Origin: Littorina saxatilis
Lineage: Eukaryota; Mollusca; Gastropoda; Littorinimorpha; Littorinidae
Reading direction: 5' to 3'
Assembly (NCBI RefSeq): GCF_037325665.1
Contig: NC_090251.1
Coordinates: forward strand, 22,061,029 to 22,125,028
Length of the DNA: 64,000 nucleotides
Positions within the stretch are counted from its first letter, which is position 1. Every line of letters starts with the position of its first letter. Position numbers and translations under genes: made by a program. A model generated the notes under the pieces. That model had not been told where the DNA came from. It worked only from the letters and a program-made list of their open reading frames with translations, and made no database searches. Of this stretch, positions 44,491 to 56,900 are shown in pieces.

Positions 44491-45242
44491 ACCAATCACA
44501 ATAATTCAACACACCAGTTTACAGGTATCCATCCCACATTCATTCTACAGCAATGTACACACAGGAACAATGCTGGAGTTTTCACTATATCACTGTTTCA
44601 TTTTCACAAGAATTATGTATCTTATGCAATTAGCTCAACCATAAATGCATACAACCATTTTGGACTCTGCTTCAAGTATCATCAGTGCCTCTTTTGACAA
44701 AATCTGTTGAAGTAATGCTCTGAGAGCTAAATATAGCAAACCGTATTCACCAACGCTTTACATTTATAAAATTAGTAACTTAAGTCATTCATCAGAAGCA
44801 ACTTAAATGCCTAGAGCCTCTTCTGTCTTACGTACAATTACTTGTACATGAAAACGTACTTAGTACACAAGTGACATTTCTTAAAATTACATACATTTAC
44901 CGATCGAATGCTTTTTCTTCTTGTCCTCAAATACAGAAACCAGTAACAACTTCATTACAGCACCCAGTATCTAGTACCCATCAAAAGTATTTGAAATCAA
45001 GAACACAATACTGTCACATTCACATTCCAGAAGCTAGCATAAGTAAGACATATTATCCAACTAAGACAAGCCACAAAACTCAAGAAGATCACATAACAAG
45101 GAGCTCAGACTCATGGCATTAAGTTGGGTTCAGAGCAGGAACTTGTTAAACGTAGCAAACATCTGTTTCATTGTATGTACATCATTTCACAACCTCTCAG
45201 TCTAATCGGCAACATAAATGAAATATTGACAACCATAATTAT
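44491..45242. other. Intergenic DNA or distal 3' untranslated sequence
   Basis: AT-rich, no features seen. It might belong to the 3' end of the minus-strand gene at 47929-58508. Confidence 0.4.
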
Positions 45243-46408
45243 GAACACAGTAGGTGTCACTGAGTTAAGCAAATGGCAGAAAAAATGCACCGCCTGAACA
45301 CATAACTGGTACTTATTAGTACAAAATGATTTCAATACATTTCTTTCTTTTTTCTTTATCTGGTGTTTAACGTCGTTTTCAACCACGAAGGTTATATCGC
45401 GACGGGGAAAGGGGGGAGATGGGATAGAGCCACTTGTCAATTGTTTCTTGTTCACAAAAGCACTAATCAAAAATTTGCTCCAGGGGCTTGCAACGTAGTA
45501 CAATGTATTACCTTACTGGGAGAATGCAAGTTTCCAGTACAAAGGACTTAACATTTCTTACATACTGCTTGACTAAAATCTTTACAAAAATTGACTATAT
45601 TCTATACAAAAAACACTTAAGGGTAAAAGGAGAAACAGAATCCGTTAGTCGTCTCTTACGACATGCTGGGGAGCATCGGGTAAATTCTTTCTCGTCTCAA
45701 CCAATATGGGACTCCCCCTAGCCCGCGGGGGGTAATATTTCCAATCAGTTGTCACGTCAAACCATTGCTTAAAAAAAAAATTCATTCTTGGGAAGCGGTG
45801 TGGTACGGAACAGTGCCTGAATCCAATCCCTACTTTCTTAAATAGACCTGGGAACGCCAGTTTTGCAATTGGAGGTATTCTCCAAATTTTGTTGTGTTCT
45901 TTCTTTCTTTATTTGGTGTTTAACGTCCTGAACACAGTAGGTGTCACTGGGTTAAGCAAATGGCAGAAAAAATGCACCGCCTGAACACATAACTTAACTG
46001 GTACTTATTAGTACAAAATGATTTCAATACATTTCTTTCTTTTTTCTTTATTTGGTGTTTAACGTCGTTTTCAACCACGAAGGTTATATCGCGACGGGAG
46101 AAGGGGGGAGATGGGATAGAGCCACTTGTCAATTGTTTCTTGTTCACAAAAGCACTAATCAAAAATTTGCTCCAGGGGCTTGCGACGTAGTACAATGTAT
46201 TACCTTACTGGGAGAATGCAAGTTTCCAGTACAAAGGACTTAACATTTTTTACATACTGCTTGACTAAAATCTTTACAAAAATTGACTACATTCTATACA
46301 AGAAACACTTAACAAGGGTAAAAGGAGAAACAGAATCCGTTAGTCGCCTCTTACGACATGCTGGGGAGCATCGGGTAAATTCTTCCCCCTAACCCGCGGG
46401 GGGTAGGT
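45243..46408. repeat. 687-bp segmental tandem duplication carrying two SINE-like copies
   Basis: The sequence from GAACACAGTAGGTGTCACTG at 45243 recurs at 45930, followed in both by AAATGGCAGAAAAAATGCAC and then by a minus-strand SINE-like unit (45343-45735 and 46035-46408). Because flanks and insertion point are identical, the SINE-like copy was duplicated with its surroundings and did not insert twice. Short tail fragments (45898-45928) mark the junction. Confidence 0.85.
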
Positions 46409-47561
46409 GTCAAAATACTGGATCGGCTTCCAGGTGCATTTAACAAGAAAATAAGGATTCTTTTTTAGTCGTACTTTTTCACAGACCGTACTGCCTGTGT
46501 TTTAGACAATCAAGGGTACAAAGTACCGCAACATTGTATGGGAATCCCAGGTTTGCTTAAAAAAACTAGTCTAATCTTCAATTAAACAAATTGTAAAAGA
46601 AAACCTTGACAAATTTGTCAATATGATTTTGTGCATATCTGTAAAACTTGCTGCATAGTTGAATCAAATCCACTCCAAAAAACAAATTCATAAAACTTGC
46701 TGACTGGGTCTCATTTTCAATATTACTGAAAAGCAAGATGCAGTATAGAAAATGCCACAAGAAAGCAAAAAGTAACACTCCACAGCTAGACTTAGTTTCT
46801 GCCATACTAAATTAGTCAATGGAAGACTGTGTTGCATAAATTCAAAGATATCTCACCTCAATGGTGAAGACCAATACTCCACCAGAGAAACCCAAACCTC
46901 TCATATTTGTTTAAATGTACAATATTAAAATCACTTTGAGAAATCGGCTAAAACAATTGGAGTATATTGATAACAAAAATGACACAATTTTGTTCCATGA
47001 AATATGTAAATAAGTATTATCAGATTATTTTTGCTGGAACAGATTTACTGTAGACTACTACAGTATGAAAGCAGTCTTCTGCTCCCATGCAGTTAATGAA
47101 CAATGAAGAATGATGGACAATACACCGCTAAGTCAAGTGAAACATACAAACATCAGTAGAAGGGGTGAATGTCTAAGCATGACGATAAATTAATATACAA
47201 ATAAGACTTTACAAGGGCTTATAACACTAGCACCAGTCTTGTTTTTAAAACTACACAATTTCAACAGCGTTGCAATAGTCTTGTGATAACAATGTTTCAA
47301 ACCGAAAAGAAAATATAATTGCAAGCTGTTTGCTCATTTTGCTCACTGACTTAGGCAAAAACAAAATACAATGATAGTAACAAATGCAAGTGATCTACGA
47401 TACAATGCACATCAGTCACATAATGCCCTAGAAATGCAAGTTTAGCAGCAAACCATATCTTCCGTCTTGTGAACTAACTCCTAGTGTGCAGAAAAAAACA
47501 GAACATTTTGCTGATTGTCACATCAGTATACTGGTGTCAGGATCCAACCATTATGTCAACA
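46409..47561. other. Unassigned AT-rich DNA
   Basis: No repeat or coding signal. It is plausibly long 3' untranslated sequence of the minus-strand gene ending at 47929. Confidence 0.4.
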
Positions 47562-47681
47562 CAGTGGAACCCCCACCCCCCCCTAAATTCAAGACTACCC
47601 CCTTTCTAATTATTAAATACATTTTTGATACCCCTGCCTTTGTAAGAGCAAGTTTTCTTCCTTTTGGGGGGGACTCCACTG
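47562..47681. mobile_element. Short CAGTGGAACC MITE
   Basis: Left CAGTGGAACCCCCACCCCCC and right TTTTGGGGGGGACTCCACTG with TA after it; 120 bp, no satellite inside. It is a minimal form of the family. Confidence 0.75.
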
Positions 47682-47928
47682 TACCAAACTGGCTCTGATG
47701 GCAATTGCAACGGAAGCAGGTCAGGACTAAAACCAGCAGCTAAAACTTCAATGCATAGTGTCGCTTCCTGTCACTGCCACAGGAAGTGGAGACACGAAAG
47801 ATGCAAAAAACACGAGTAGTCGCCAGGCGGATTCCATGAGGGCTGAAGACATGGACCGGTCTGGTGTAGAACTAGTCGTGTGCTTCGGCCGCCCAAGGCT
47901 TGCAGCAGCCCAGGCTGTCTTTACAGTA

Positions 47929-50900
47929 TCACAAAGATATATCATCATCGTCCGCTAAATTGAACATCTGAAACACAGCAAGAGAAAGCATTAAAGCTGG
48001 AAGAACAATTCACTTTCACTTTCTCCAAGTCTGACAGTGAATTTAACACAAGTAGTGAACTTATAGTTATAAAGGTACTGTTGATCTGACGGTTTGGAGG
48101 AGTTTGTACACCAGACAGAACTGTAGGTTTATACTGCAAACTGTTTTTCTAGTGTCCGATGATCAGCAAGCACAACAGTCGGTGGTGAAAAAACATTGCC
48201 AACCAGGATATCACATAAGTGATTGGTCTCAGGAATCCCAAAATTATGATCTGAGCCACTCATACTATGGGATAATCATTCTTCCTCGGCTTAGATCTCT
48301 ACTTCCTTCTGGCACCTACCTGCTGGAATGATTATATAATTAATATAAAGAACCATCCACAAGTCTACATTCTAGCGTTCAGAAATGTCAACTTGCTACA
48401 GCACCTCTTAGTAGCATCAGGTGCATCTTTAACTTTTGAAGCATCAAGACAACTTAGCATTTCTTTTCAAATGCACAAATTTAGTCTGCCATGTGTAACG
48501 TTGGAATATGATGCACAACTAGTGCGTCTTGCATGATTCTGGACTATAGGGATATAATGTAATATACCATTAAATATCATATTCTTACTCCGAATCACAT
48601 TAGCATTGAGTCACCTGAGATGCTTATCACTGAAAAACGCTTACCCGGCTAAAGAATTTAAAGGGAAGCAACCCCATCACCAAAACGAAAGTGAAAGTAG
48701 CTTTGGTAATGGGCCAGCACACCGGGAGTTACCTCCCATACGGGTGTATGCCACGTCACTTCCTCTAGGAACACGTGCCTATTCTCATACGTCTTTTTCA
48801 CCTCGGAGAGGACGGTTCACTTTTTGACGCTCTGTGGCTGACCTTGTGTGTTTGAGTGACACCCGCCGGCCACGTTACCCAGCTTTTCTGCTCGCCTTGC
48901 CTACAGTTTGGTGAGCTCGTTCCCGTTTGTTGTTGGTTGTTTGCGCTGTTTCGTTACTGTACGTTGTCCGTTTTTTACGGACTTGTGTGTCAGTGACTTG
49001 CGTGTTTCGCCATTTTGTTGTGTGAGTTAGTTAGCTAACTCGTGTGACTTTGCTAGTAGCTCTGCGTGCCCTCTTTCTGTTTGGGCAAGTGTAGCTTTAG
49101 TATTTTGTTGACGCGTAAGCGTGTGTGTTTACTGTGTTTTCAGTCGTTTAGACTTACGTTTCAGTAAATCTTTTTACTTTGCCACGTGTTGTTGACGTTC
49201 GTGTCAGTGTCTTGCGTGTCGCCATTTTGTTGTGTGAGTTAGTTTTCTAGCTCGTGTGACTTTGTTCGTAGCTCTCCGTGCCTCTGCTTTTTGTGGGGCA
49301 AGTTTAGCTATAGTATTTTGTAAACGCATTAGTGCGTGTGTTTACTGAATTTTCCAGTCGTTTAGACTTATGTTTCAGTACATTTTTTTTTTTTTTCGCG
49401 TTGCCACGTGTTGTTGTCAACATGTCTGATTCAGACAAGCGCCGTGGCAAGTCGGACCCCAAGGGGAAAATTAAGCCTAAGTCTTCCTCTTCCAAAGCAA
49501 CGTTACTTGTTACAGACCAAGAGCGTAACACTTTGTTGGCTGTACCAATTTCGGCGCCTAGCGCTGTTACTACTTCTGCTTCTTTTGCGGCGCCTAGCGC
49601 TACTGTTACTTCTGCACCTGTCTCTACTTCGGAGACTTCGTCATCGTTGTTAGCACCTGGACAAGGTGCGTTGGTTTCCTCTCTGTTAAAGTTACTGGTT
49701 CCGGAAATCCGCAGCTTGGTGCAGGCAGAATTTCAGCGTTCCGTCGCCAGCAGTTCGGCGTTTCCGGCATCTGGCAGTGACGTCCGGGCATTGGCTTCCG
49801 TGTCTTTGTCCTCCACTTCCGGCTTGGAGCAGCGTCCTCCCTCTTCAGCGTCGGCTGGTAAGCAGAGCTGGTCCGATAGCCCTCGTGAGGCGCCTGGACG
49901 TTCTCCTTCGGGGGACAGCTCTTTCGCATCGGGTCACGACCGATACCTTGCTGATCTTTCATTTCCGGCGATAACCTACGAGGCCCCGGACTTGATCGAA
50001 CAGCGGCGGCAGTCGGTTTCGACTGCCGCATTTCCGGCACTTGCCGGAAGTGATGATCCGTCCGCTCCGGCACGCTACGGCGGTCGCGGCAGGATGGAGT
50101 ATTCACTGACTTCCGGTCCTTCCGGATCGCGAAGTCAACCAGTGCAGTCTTCACTTCCGCATTTTGCGGTTCCGTTGACTACACTTCCGGTTTCGGCCGG
50201 AAACGCTTCTTCCTCTTCTGGTGGTTCCTTCCGGATACCAGATAGTGGATTACAGCGTGCGCCTTCCGGCTTTCAAGCGCCTAGGCTTGAGCAGGCATCA
50301 CTCCACTCAGTCGGGGGAGTGACGTCAGCTCATCCAGCTCCGGTTTTTGCGGATGGTCGTCCTGCTTACCCTTTACCTTCACAGGGTTTTGGGCGGCAGG
50401 ATGACGTTAGTGCTCAGGCTTTTCCGGTTTCCGGTTTGCCAGGGCATGCTTCTGCTTCCGGAACTGGTGACTTCGGTCATGGTTCCACGTGTGACTATTC
50501 TGATGCTCCATCAGTGGTCAGCGAGGAGTCGCGGGGCGTGTTTCCGTCGAAGCTCAAGGCTGTTCTTGACGTCGCGGCGGAAGTAACGTCTCGTTATTTT
50601 CCTGAAGGGGTGGTGGCTGCGGACTCTTCCGCATCATTCGTTCCTTCTGCCATGGCGGACTTCCGGCCGGCACAGGAAGATGTTTCTTCCTTCCGGTTCG
50701 CCGAGTCTCCGTCAGTGGCTTACCAACTTTCGTATTCACTGGTTCGTCCAGCACATGCGGGGAGTGGTATTCGGCCAGTGCCTGTTCCGTTACTGCTTCC
50801 TTTTGGTCCAGTTCCGGAATCAGCTCAGCAGTGGGTGGCTTCAGCTGCCCAAGCCTCTTCCTTCGTGCCTACGGCCAATAGGAAGCTTGGCATGCCCAAT

Positions 50901-53900
50901 CAGAGCCAGAGTTGGCTGGCGTCTTTTGCACTCCCTAGGGCTACCCTTCCGGTTTCCCGGGAATTGCTGCCTCTTCTGACTAAACCGATCAAGCGTGATT
51001 CGGTTTTGCCGGTTTCCGAGGCTTCCCTCCTCTCTGCTGAGGAGGTTGGACGTCGGCAGATCGAACTGTCCTCCATTGCGGAGACTCTCGTTCGGGCTCT
51101 GTCTCGGGCATTGACCGATTCGCTGGTTCCTTTCACTCTCAGTGAAGAACAGAATGCGGACGATGTCTGCGCTTTTGACCGCATTGGCCAAGGTCAATGA
51201 GGAACAATTGCGTCTTTCCTCCCTGCAGTACACCCAAGCGGTACTCTGCAGGAGGGATCTCTTCCTCTCGCAGTCCCAATTCACGGAACTGGCTACTAGG
51301 GAGACCTTGAGAGTCTCCCCGGTCTCAGAGGAGTCTCTCTTCTGTCCGCTGGCACTGGATGCCAGACAGAAGGAGATTCAGTCAAACAAGGACAGTCAGT
51401 TCCTTGACTACACTCTGAAGGGGGTGAAACAGTCTCAGCCTTCTAAACAGAAGCAGGCTCAGACATCGTCTAACCCCAAGCCAGCTCAGAAGCGGCAGGC
51501 TCCGCCGGCCGCTCGTGGTGGGAAGAAGAGGACGGCATCGGGGAGGGGGCGTGGCGGCTCTGGAAGTAAGCCACACCCCCAATGAAGCGCTCCCGATCTC
51601 ACCTCCCTCCCGCCCTCCACCTTGGTGATGGCGGGAGGCCCCTCCCGGGCACTTTCTCGTTGGATGTCGGTAGTAGACAGCCAATGGATTGTGGGAGTGG
51701 TGAGATCGGGCTTCCGTCTACTCTGGCGGGAGGAAAAGGCGCCTCTTACCCGAGTGCCTCCGCGGTTCAAGCCCCCCTTCTCGCAGGAAGCACGTTCCGT
51801 CTTGCAGTCGGAAATTGCCTCCCTGGAGCAGAAGGGCGCGGTGGAGAGAGTTCGGGTCCACAGCTCCCTGGGATTTTACGGGCGTCTGTTCGCTGTTCCC
51901 AAAGCATCAGGAGGATGGCGTCCCGTGTTGGATTTATCTCTCCTCAATACTTGCTTGAGGGAGATAAAATTCAAGATGGAGACGCCAGCCTCTGTCCGAG
52001 ACTCTCTCCGCCCAGGAGACTGGGTGACCTCGATCGATCTCACGGACGCATACTTTCACATTCTTATGCATCCGGCCGACCGGAAATGGCTTCGTTTCCG
52101 GTGGGGAGATCAGATCTACCAGTTTCGCGCACTCCCTTTCGGGCTGTCTCTCGCACCATGGATTTTCACCATGGTGGTGAGACAGGTCTGTGCACTGGTG
52201 AGGTCCCAGGGTATCCGTCTGCGGGCTTATCTGGATGACTGGCTCATCATGAACCAGTCCCAGAGCGGCTGTTCGCAGGATACCCTGACGGTTCTTCGAG
52301 AATCCAACTCGTTGGGGTTCTCGATCAACCGGGTAAAGTCGGAGCTGACCCCGTCACAGACATTCACTTATCTGGGGATGTCTTTCGACACGGTCGCTTG
52401 GACTGTCCAGCCTTCTCAGAGAAGGGTGGACAAGCTCCAAGCCCAGATTCGCTCCACTTTACCTCTCCTGATGGCTTCCATCCGCTCGCTCGCCTCCATC
52501 TTGGGGCAGATGGAGTCTATGGCTCTTCTGGTTTCACTGGGCCGGGTCCACAAACGTCCGCTTCAGTTCGCGCTGAAGCCGTTTGTGGACTCTCCTCTGG
52601 TGGACTGGGACGCCCTCATCCCTTTGCAGGGATGGTTCCAGTCTGCGACCCTTCCGTGGTTGGACACGGAGTGGGTCTGCAGAGGTGTTCCGATCGTCGT
52701 GCCCCTCCCCGACCTGGACCTCTTTACAGATGCGTCCAGGGAGGGTTGGGGGGCACATACAGATCTTCAGACTACTTCCGGTCTGTGGACGACGGAGCAG
52801 TCCTTGTGGCACATCAACTTGCTGGAGCTAGAGGCAGTTGCTCTAGCTCTGGCCAAGTTTCTGCCCTCCCTGTACGCCAAACATGTTCGTCTGTTTACAG
52901 ACAACATGACAGTGGCGGCGTACATCAACAAGCAGGGAGGCTCGCGGTCCCCGTCTCTCTCGGAGAGGGCTTGCGAGATCCTGGTGTGGTGCTTTCAGCA
53001 TCATATCACGATCTCGGCCAGGTACCTTCCAGGGAGGCTGAACACTTTGGCGGATGCGCTCAGTCGTTCCGGTACAGTGCTTCAGTCGGAGTGGACGATC
53101 ACTCACGGGGCACTGCTTCGCCTTTGGGCCCAGGTCCAAAAGCCTCTGGTGGACCTTTTTGCCACAAGGTACTCAAAGAGGCTTCCGGTGTTCGTCTCGC
53201 CATTCCCGGACCCTCAGGCATGGCGAGTGAACGCTCTGGACTTTCCCTGGACGGGTCTGGAGGCGTACGCCTTTCCTCCCTTTCCGTTACTCAGCCGAGT
53301 AATCCGGAAAGCGGAGATGGAGGAGCCGGCCCTTCTTCTTCTGGTCGCTCCTCTGTGGCCGTCGCAGGTCTGGTTTCCAGATCTTCTTCGGCTCGCCCAA
53401 GGGCCCCCCATTCCTCTCGCACTCGTGCGAGGGGAACTAGTGCAGCCCCGAACAGGCATTCCACACGAGGAGCCCAGTCTTCTGAAGCTTCACGTGTGGA
53501 AGTTGTTCGGGACTCGCTGAAGCGCTCTGGGGCGTCGTCTTTGACTCTGGACTTGGTGGCTCGCTCGCATAGAGCGTCCACCTCTTCAGTTTATGCTTCC
53601 CACTGGAAGGCATGGACTGCCTGGTGTTCAGCTAGAGGGGTGAGTTCGGTGGCTCCGCGCTCTATTCAGGTCGCTAACCACCTCTCTTTCATGTCTTCGC
53701 AGGGCGCCTCAGTCTCCTCGTTGAGGGTCCGGCGCTCCGCTATCTCGGCGACTCTTAAGCAGATTGGTCGTTCTGTTCGAGTCGGGGGTGTTATAGCTGC
53801 AGTCATTAAAGGGGCTGCTCTTAAGGAAGCTAAAGCTCGTTTGCCCGCTCCCAAGTGGGACTTGTTTTTAATCCTGGAATTCCTTCGTTCTGCGGATTTT

Positions 53901-56900
53901 GAGCCTTTAAGCGAGGCCAGTCTGTTCAATGTCACTCGCAAAGCGCTGTTTCTCCTTTTGTTGGCTACGGCCCGACGGGGTAGCGAGGTCCACGCCCTGT
54001 CGGGTCAGCCTGGAGATATCTCCTTTGAGCCGGACGGTTCCGCATCTTTGCGTTTCCGGCCTGATTTCCTGGCCAAGAATCAGTCTCCGGGGCAGGCCTC
54101 TCCGCTGGTTAGAGTTAAGGCTCTGACCAGCGCGTTGGCCCCGGATGACCCCGATTCGGTCAATTGCCCTGTGAGGGCACTTCGTCTGTACTTAGCCCGG
54201 ACTCAGCCGATTCGGTCTAGTTCTCAGAAGTTGTTGTTTATCTCTCTCCGTACTAGGCGCGAGAAAGATTTGTCGAAGGTAACGTTGGCCCGGTGGGTGT
54301 CCTCGCTCATCAAGCAGGCTTATGAGTGGAGTCGCACAAAGAGGGGGGGGGTTATGCCCTCCTTGCCACTTGACTCGGCCCGAGCCCATGAAACGAGGGC
54401 GTGGGCATCCTCTCTGGCAGTTCTGCGCTCCAGACGTCTAGAGGAGGTGCTGACAACTGCGTATTGGCGTTCCGAAGATGTTTTTATAAACTTTTATCTT
54501 CGGGACGTCACAGCTCTTCGACAGGATGGCTCCAGAGGCCTTCCAGCGCTCATAGCAGCAGGCCAGTTCCTGTCCAGAACTTGATGGTGAGTTTTGATTC
54601 ATTTCTAGCCCACCGCCTTGTTGATGTTATCTGCTAATGTGATTCGGAGTAAGAATATGATATTTAATGGAAAATTTCCTAAATAAATTTTCATTTAATT
54701 AATATACTTACCCGAATCACATACTGTATTCCCTCCCACCTGCCCCGCTTATGGTTTTAAGATTTTTTAAAGCCGTATGAGAATAGGCACGTGTTCCTAG
54801 AGGAAGTGACGTGGCATACACCCGTATGGGAGGTAACTCCCGGTGTGCTGGCCCATTACCAAAGCTACTTTCACTTTCGTTTTGGTGATGGGGTTGCTTC
54901 CCTTTAAATTCTTTAGCCGGGTAAGCGTTTTTCAGTGATAAGCATCTCAGGTGACTCAATGCTAATGTGATTCGGGTAAGTATATTAATTAAATGAAAAT
55001 TTATTTAGGAAATTTTCCAATATTGTTTTGGTTGTGATGTTTTGAGGCCCAATTTTTGTGTATAGCTAACCCGAAGGAAGTGAAGAAAGTGCAAATATTT
55101 TTCTTATTTTGTTTTCTTTGCGACAATAATGTGTATTCTTTTTCTCTACTGTGTACTAGCTGGAAAAACAGCCAAGAAAACCTGAACATCAATCTCCTAA
55201 ACCGGGCAGCTCGGAGCATTTGGCATTGCCACATGCACCCCGAGTAAATATTTGCAAACAAATATGCTCTTTTAGAGACATTTACTTTTTCAACATAAAC
55301 CTTACCGTCATCAAATTTTTGGGCTCAATCTTGGCGGATGTGTCCTCATCAGTGATGTCGGTATCAGGAAACAGGACGCGGGGTCGAGGCGGTGTGTGAG
55401 GCTTGTCACTGTCAAAACTGCCATCGGTCATAATTTCACTCGCTGGGGAACCATTGCATGGGGCGCTGAAACCAGAGTACACTTGGAGTCATTTCTCTCT
55501 TGAATTTAGGCTATTTTGCGCAAGAATAATATATGCATGGGTGCAACCTGGAAAATTCCAAAAACCGGCAAAAGTTGGGGTCCAGCTTTTTTAGTATTTA
55601 AAATGCCAAAAAAAACCTCTCCTGGAACAAAAACATCGGCAGCCGATGAAACCAAAAACCGGCTGCCGGCGTGTAGCCGGCAGAATTGCACCCATGTATA
55701 TGCATTTTTTATTTATTTAGAAAGCAGAAACATAGTGACCGATAGAGAGTGTCTGCATTGCCACTTCTCAGTGTGAACAATGTTTTATGACCCAAATTCT
55801 GACAGTTACATGGAGTTACATGGAGTGAGATTCCGAAATGAGTACCAGGACTCACAAGAAAGACCAAACAATTGCATGCTTGTGATTATTTGTTTCAACG
55901 TAGCAATTCTAAGCTTGGCATTATAACGTTTATATTTGTTTATGTTATGCTAAAAGCATAACAGTTGGCAGCTCTGAGAGCAAGAGTTTAGTTGAGTAGT
56001 ACTACCAGCACAGCACCAGTTCTCAAAGGAAAGGGTGTATAATCAATCACTCACACTCCTTAGCTGCAACAAAAAGCATGAGGCAACTTACAGTTTCCTT
56101 CGACTCATGGCAGGGGAGGAGCAGCGCGGAGAGTGGATGAAGGCATGGTGCCGTATCACAGGCTCCGTCATCACTTGTCTGTTTGGCAAAGGGCTGAGGG
56201 ACAAAACAGTTCTCTATCAGCACACTCTAAGCATCTTGTACAAATACCTATCATTATACAAGGTATTACCCGAAAGACTATAGCCAATCAGAGATCATGC
56301 CAGGTCTTCTTCAAACCAGGTTATAGTTTGAAAAACAGCCAAGAAAACCATAACATTTATCCCCCAAAACAACGTTCTAGCTAGAAAATCAGCCAAGAAA
56401 ACCTCAACATCAATCTCCTAAACCGGGCTCTAGCTTGAAAACCATGCAAGAAAACCTCACCATTAAGTTTTTCAGCTACAGCCAGCCAGCCAAACACTAC
56501 TGAACCCTTTACTCTCCCAACTGGCCAGGAGACATGAGCATCTGAAATCTTCATTTTTATTCCCTTATTTTTTTTTCTTTACTGAATGAAAGAAAGCCCA
56601 TGTGGGCAAGTCCCCAAGTGGGTTCCAGGAGTTTCACCATGGTGAAGGCCCTGAATTAAATTAAAGCTTAAGAGTTTTTGTATTGGTTAGTCAAAATCCA
56701 AACTAAAAAGGAGATAGTCCACAGACAATCCCATACATACCTACACATAACCCAACAATTGAACAGTTTCTCAACAGATTTGGCAAGAATCTCAAAAATG
56801 AGTCCTGGATCATCAAAACTTACACATCATGAAGTTTACGTAAAAATCACAGGTAAGCAGACAGAAGAACATCGTCAAATGTGAAAGGGGGAAAAGATTA

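Larger units (their letters stand above)
48567..55019 (+). mobile_element. DIRS-like tyrosine-recombinase retroelement, copy C (looks close to whole)
   Basis: Inverted terminal repeats are 48567-48791 and 54775-55019, with different outermost ~35 bp. An internal complementary region (about 54640-54717) is the complement of the left end joined to that of the right end through a shared TGG, and both outer ends carry CCA (48567-48569 and 55017-55019). Part order is leader, gag-like region, RT/RNase H, tyrosine recombinase in an overlapping frame, internal complementary region. This is the DIRS plan: integration uses a recombinase and no LTR or integrase is present. At most one or two breaks appear, and the frames are long, so it is the youngest of the three copies here. 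Length is 6453 bp. Confidence 0.93.

Noticed and set aside
48606-48827. A 73-codon frame, nearly repeated at 54717-54959 on the other strand
   Set aside because: Both are readings of the inverted terminal repeats of DIRS copy C.
48567-55019. An LTR retrotransposon or Polinton
   Set aside because: No long direct repeats, no DDE integrase, no protease or capsid-type genes; inverted ends and a tyrosine recombinase fit DIRS.
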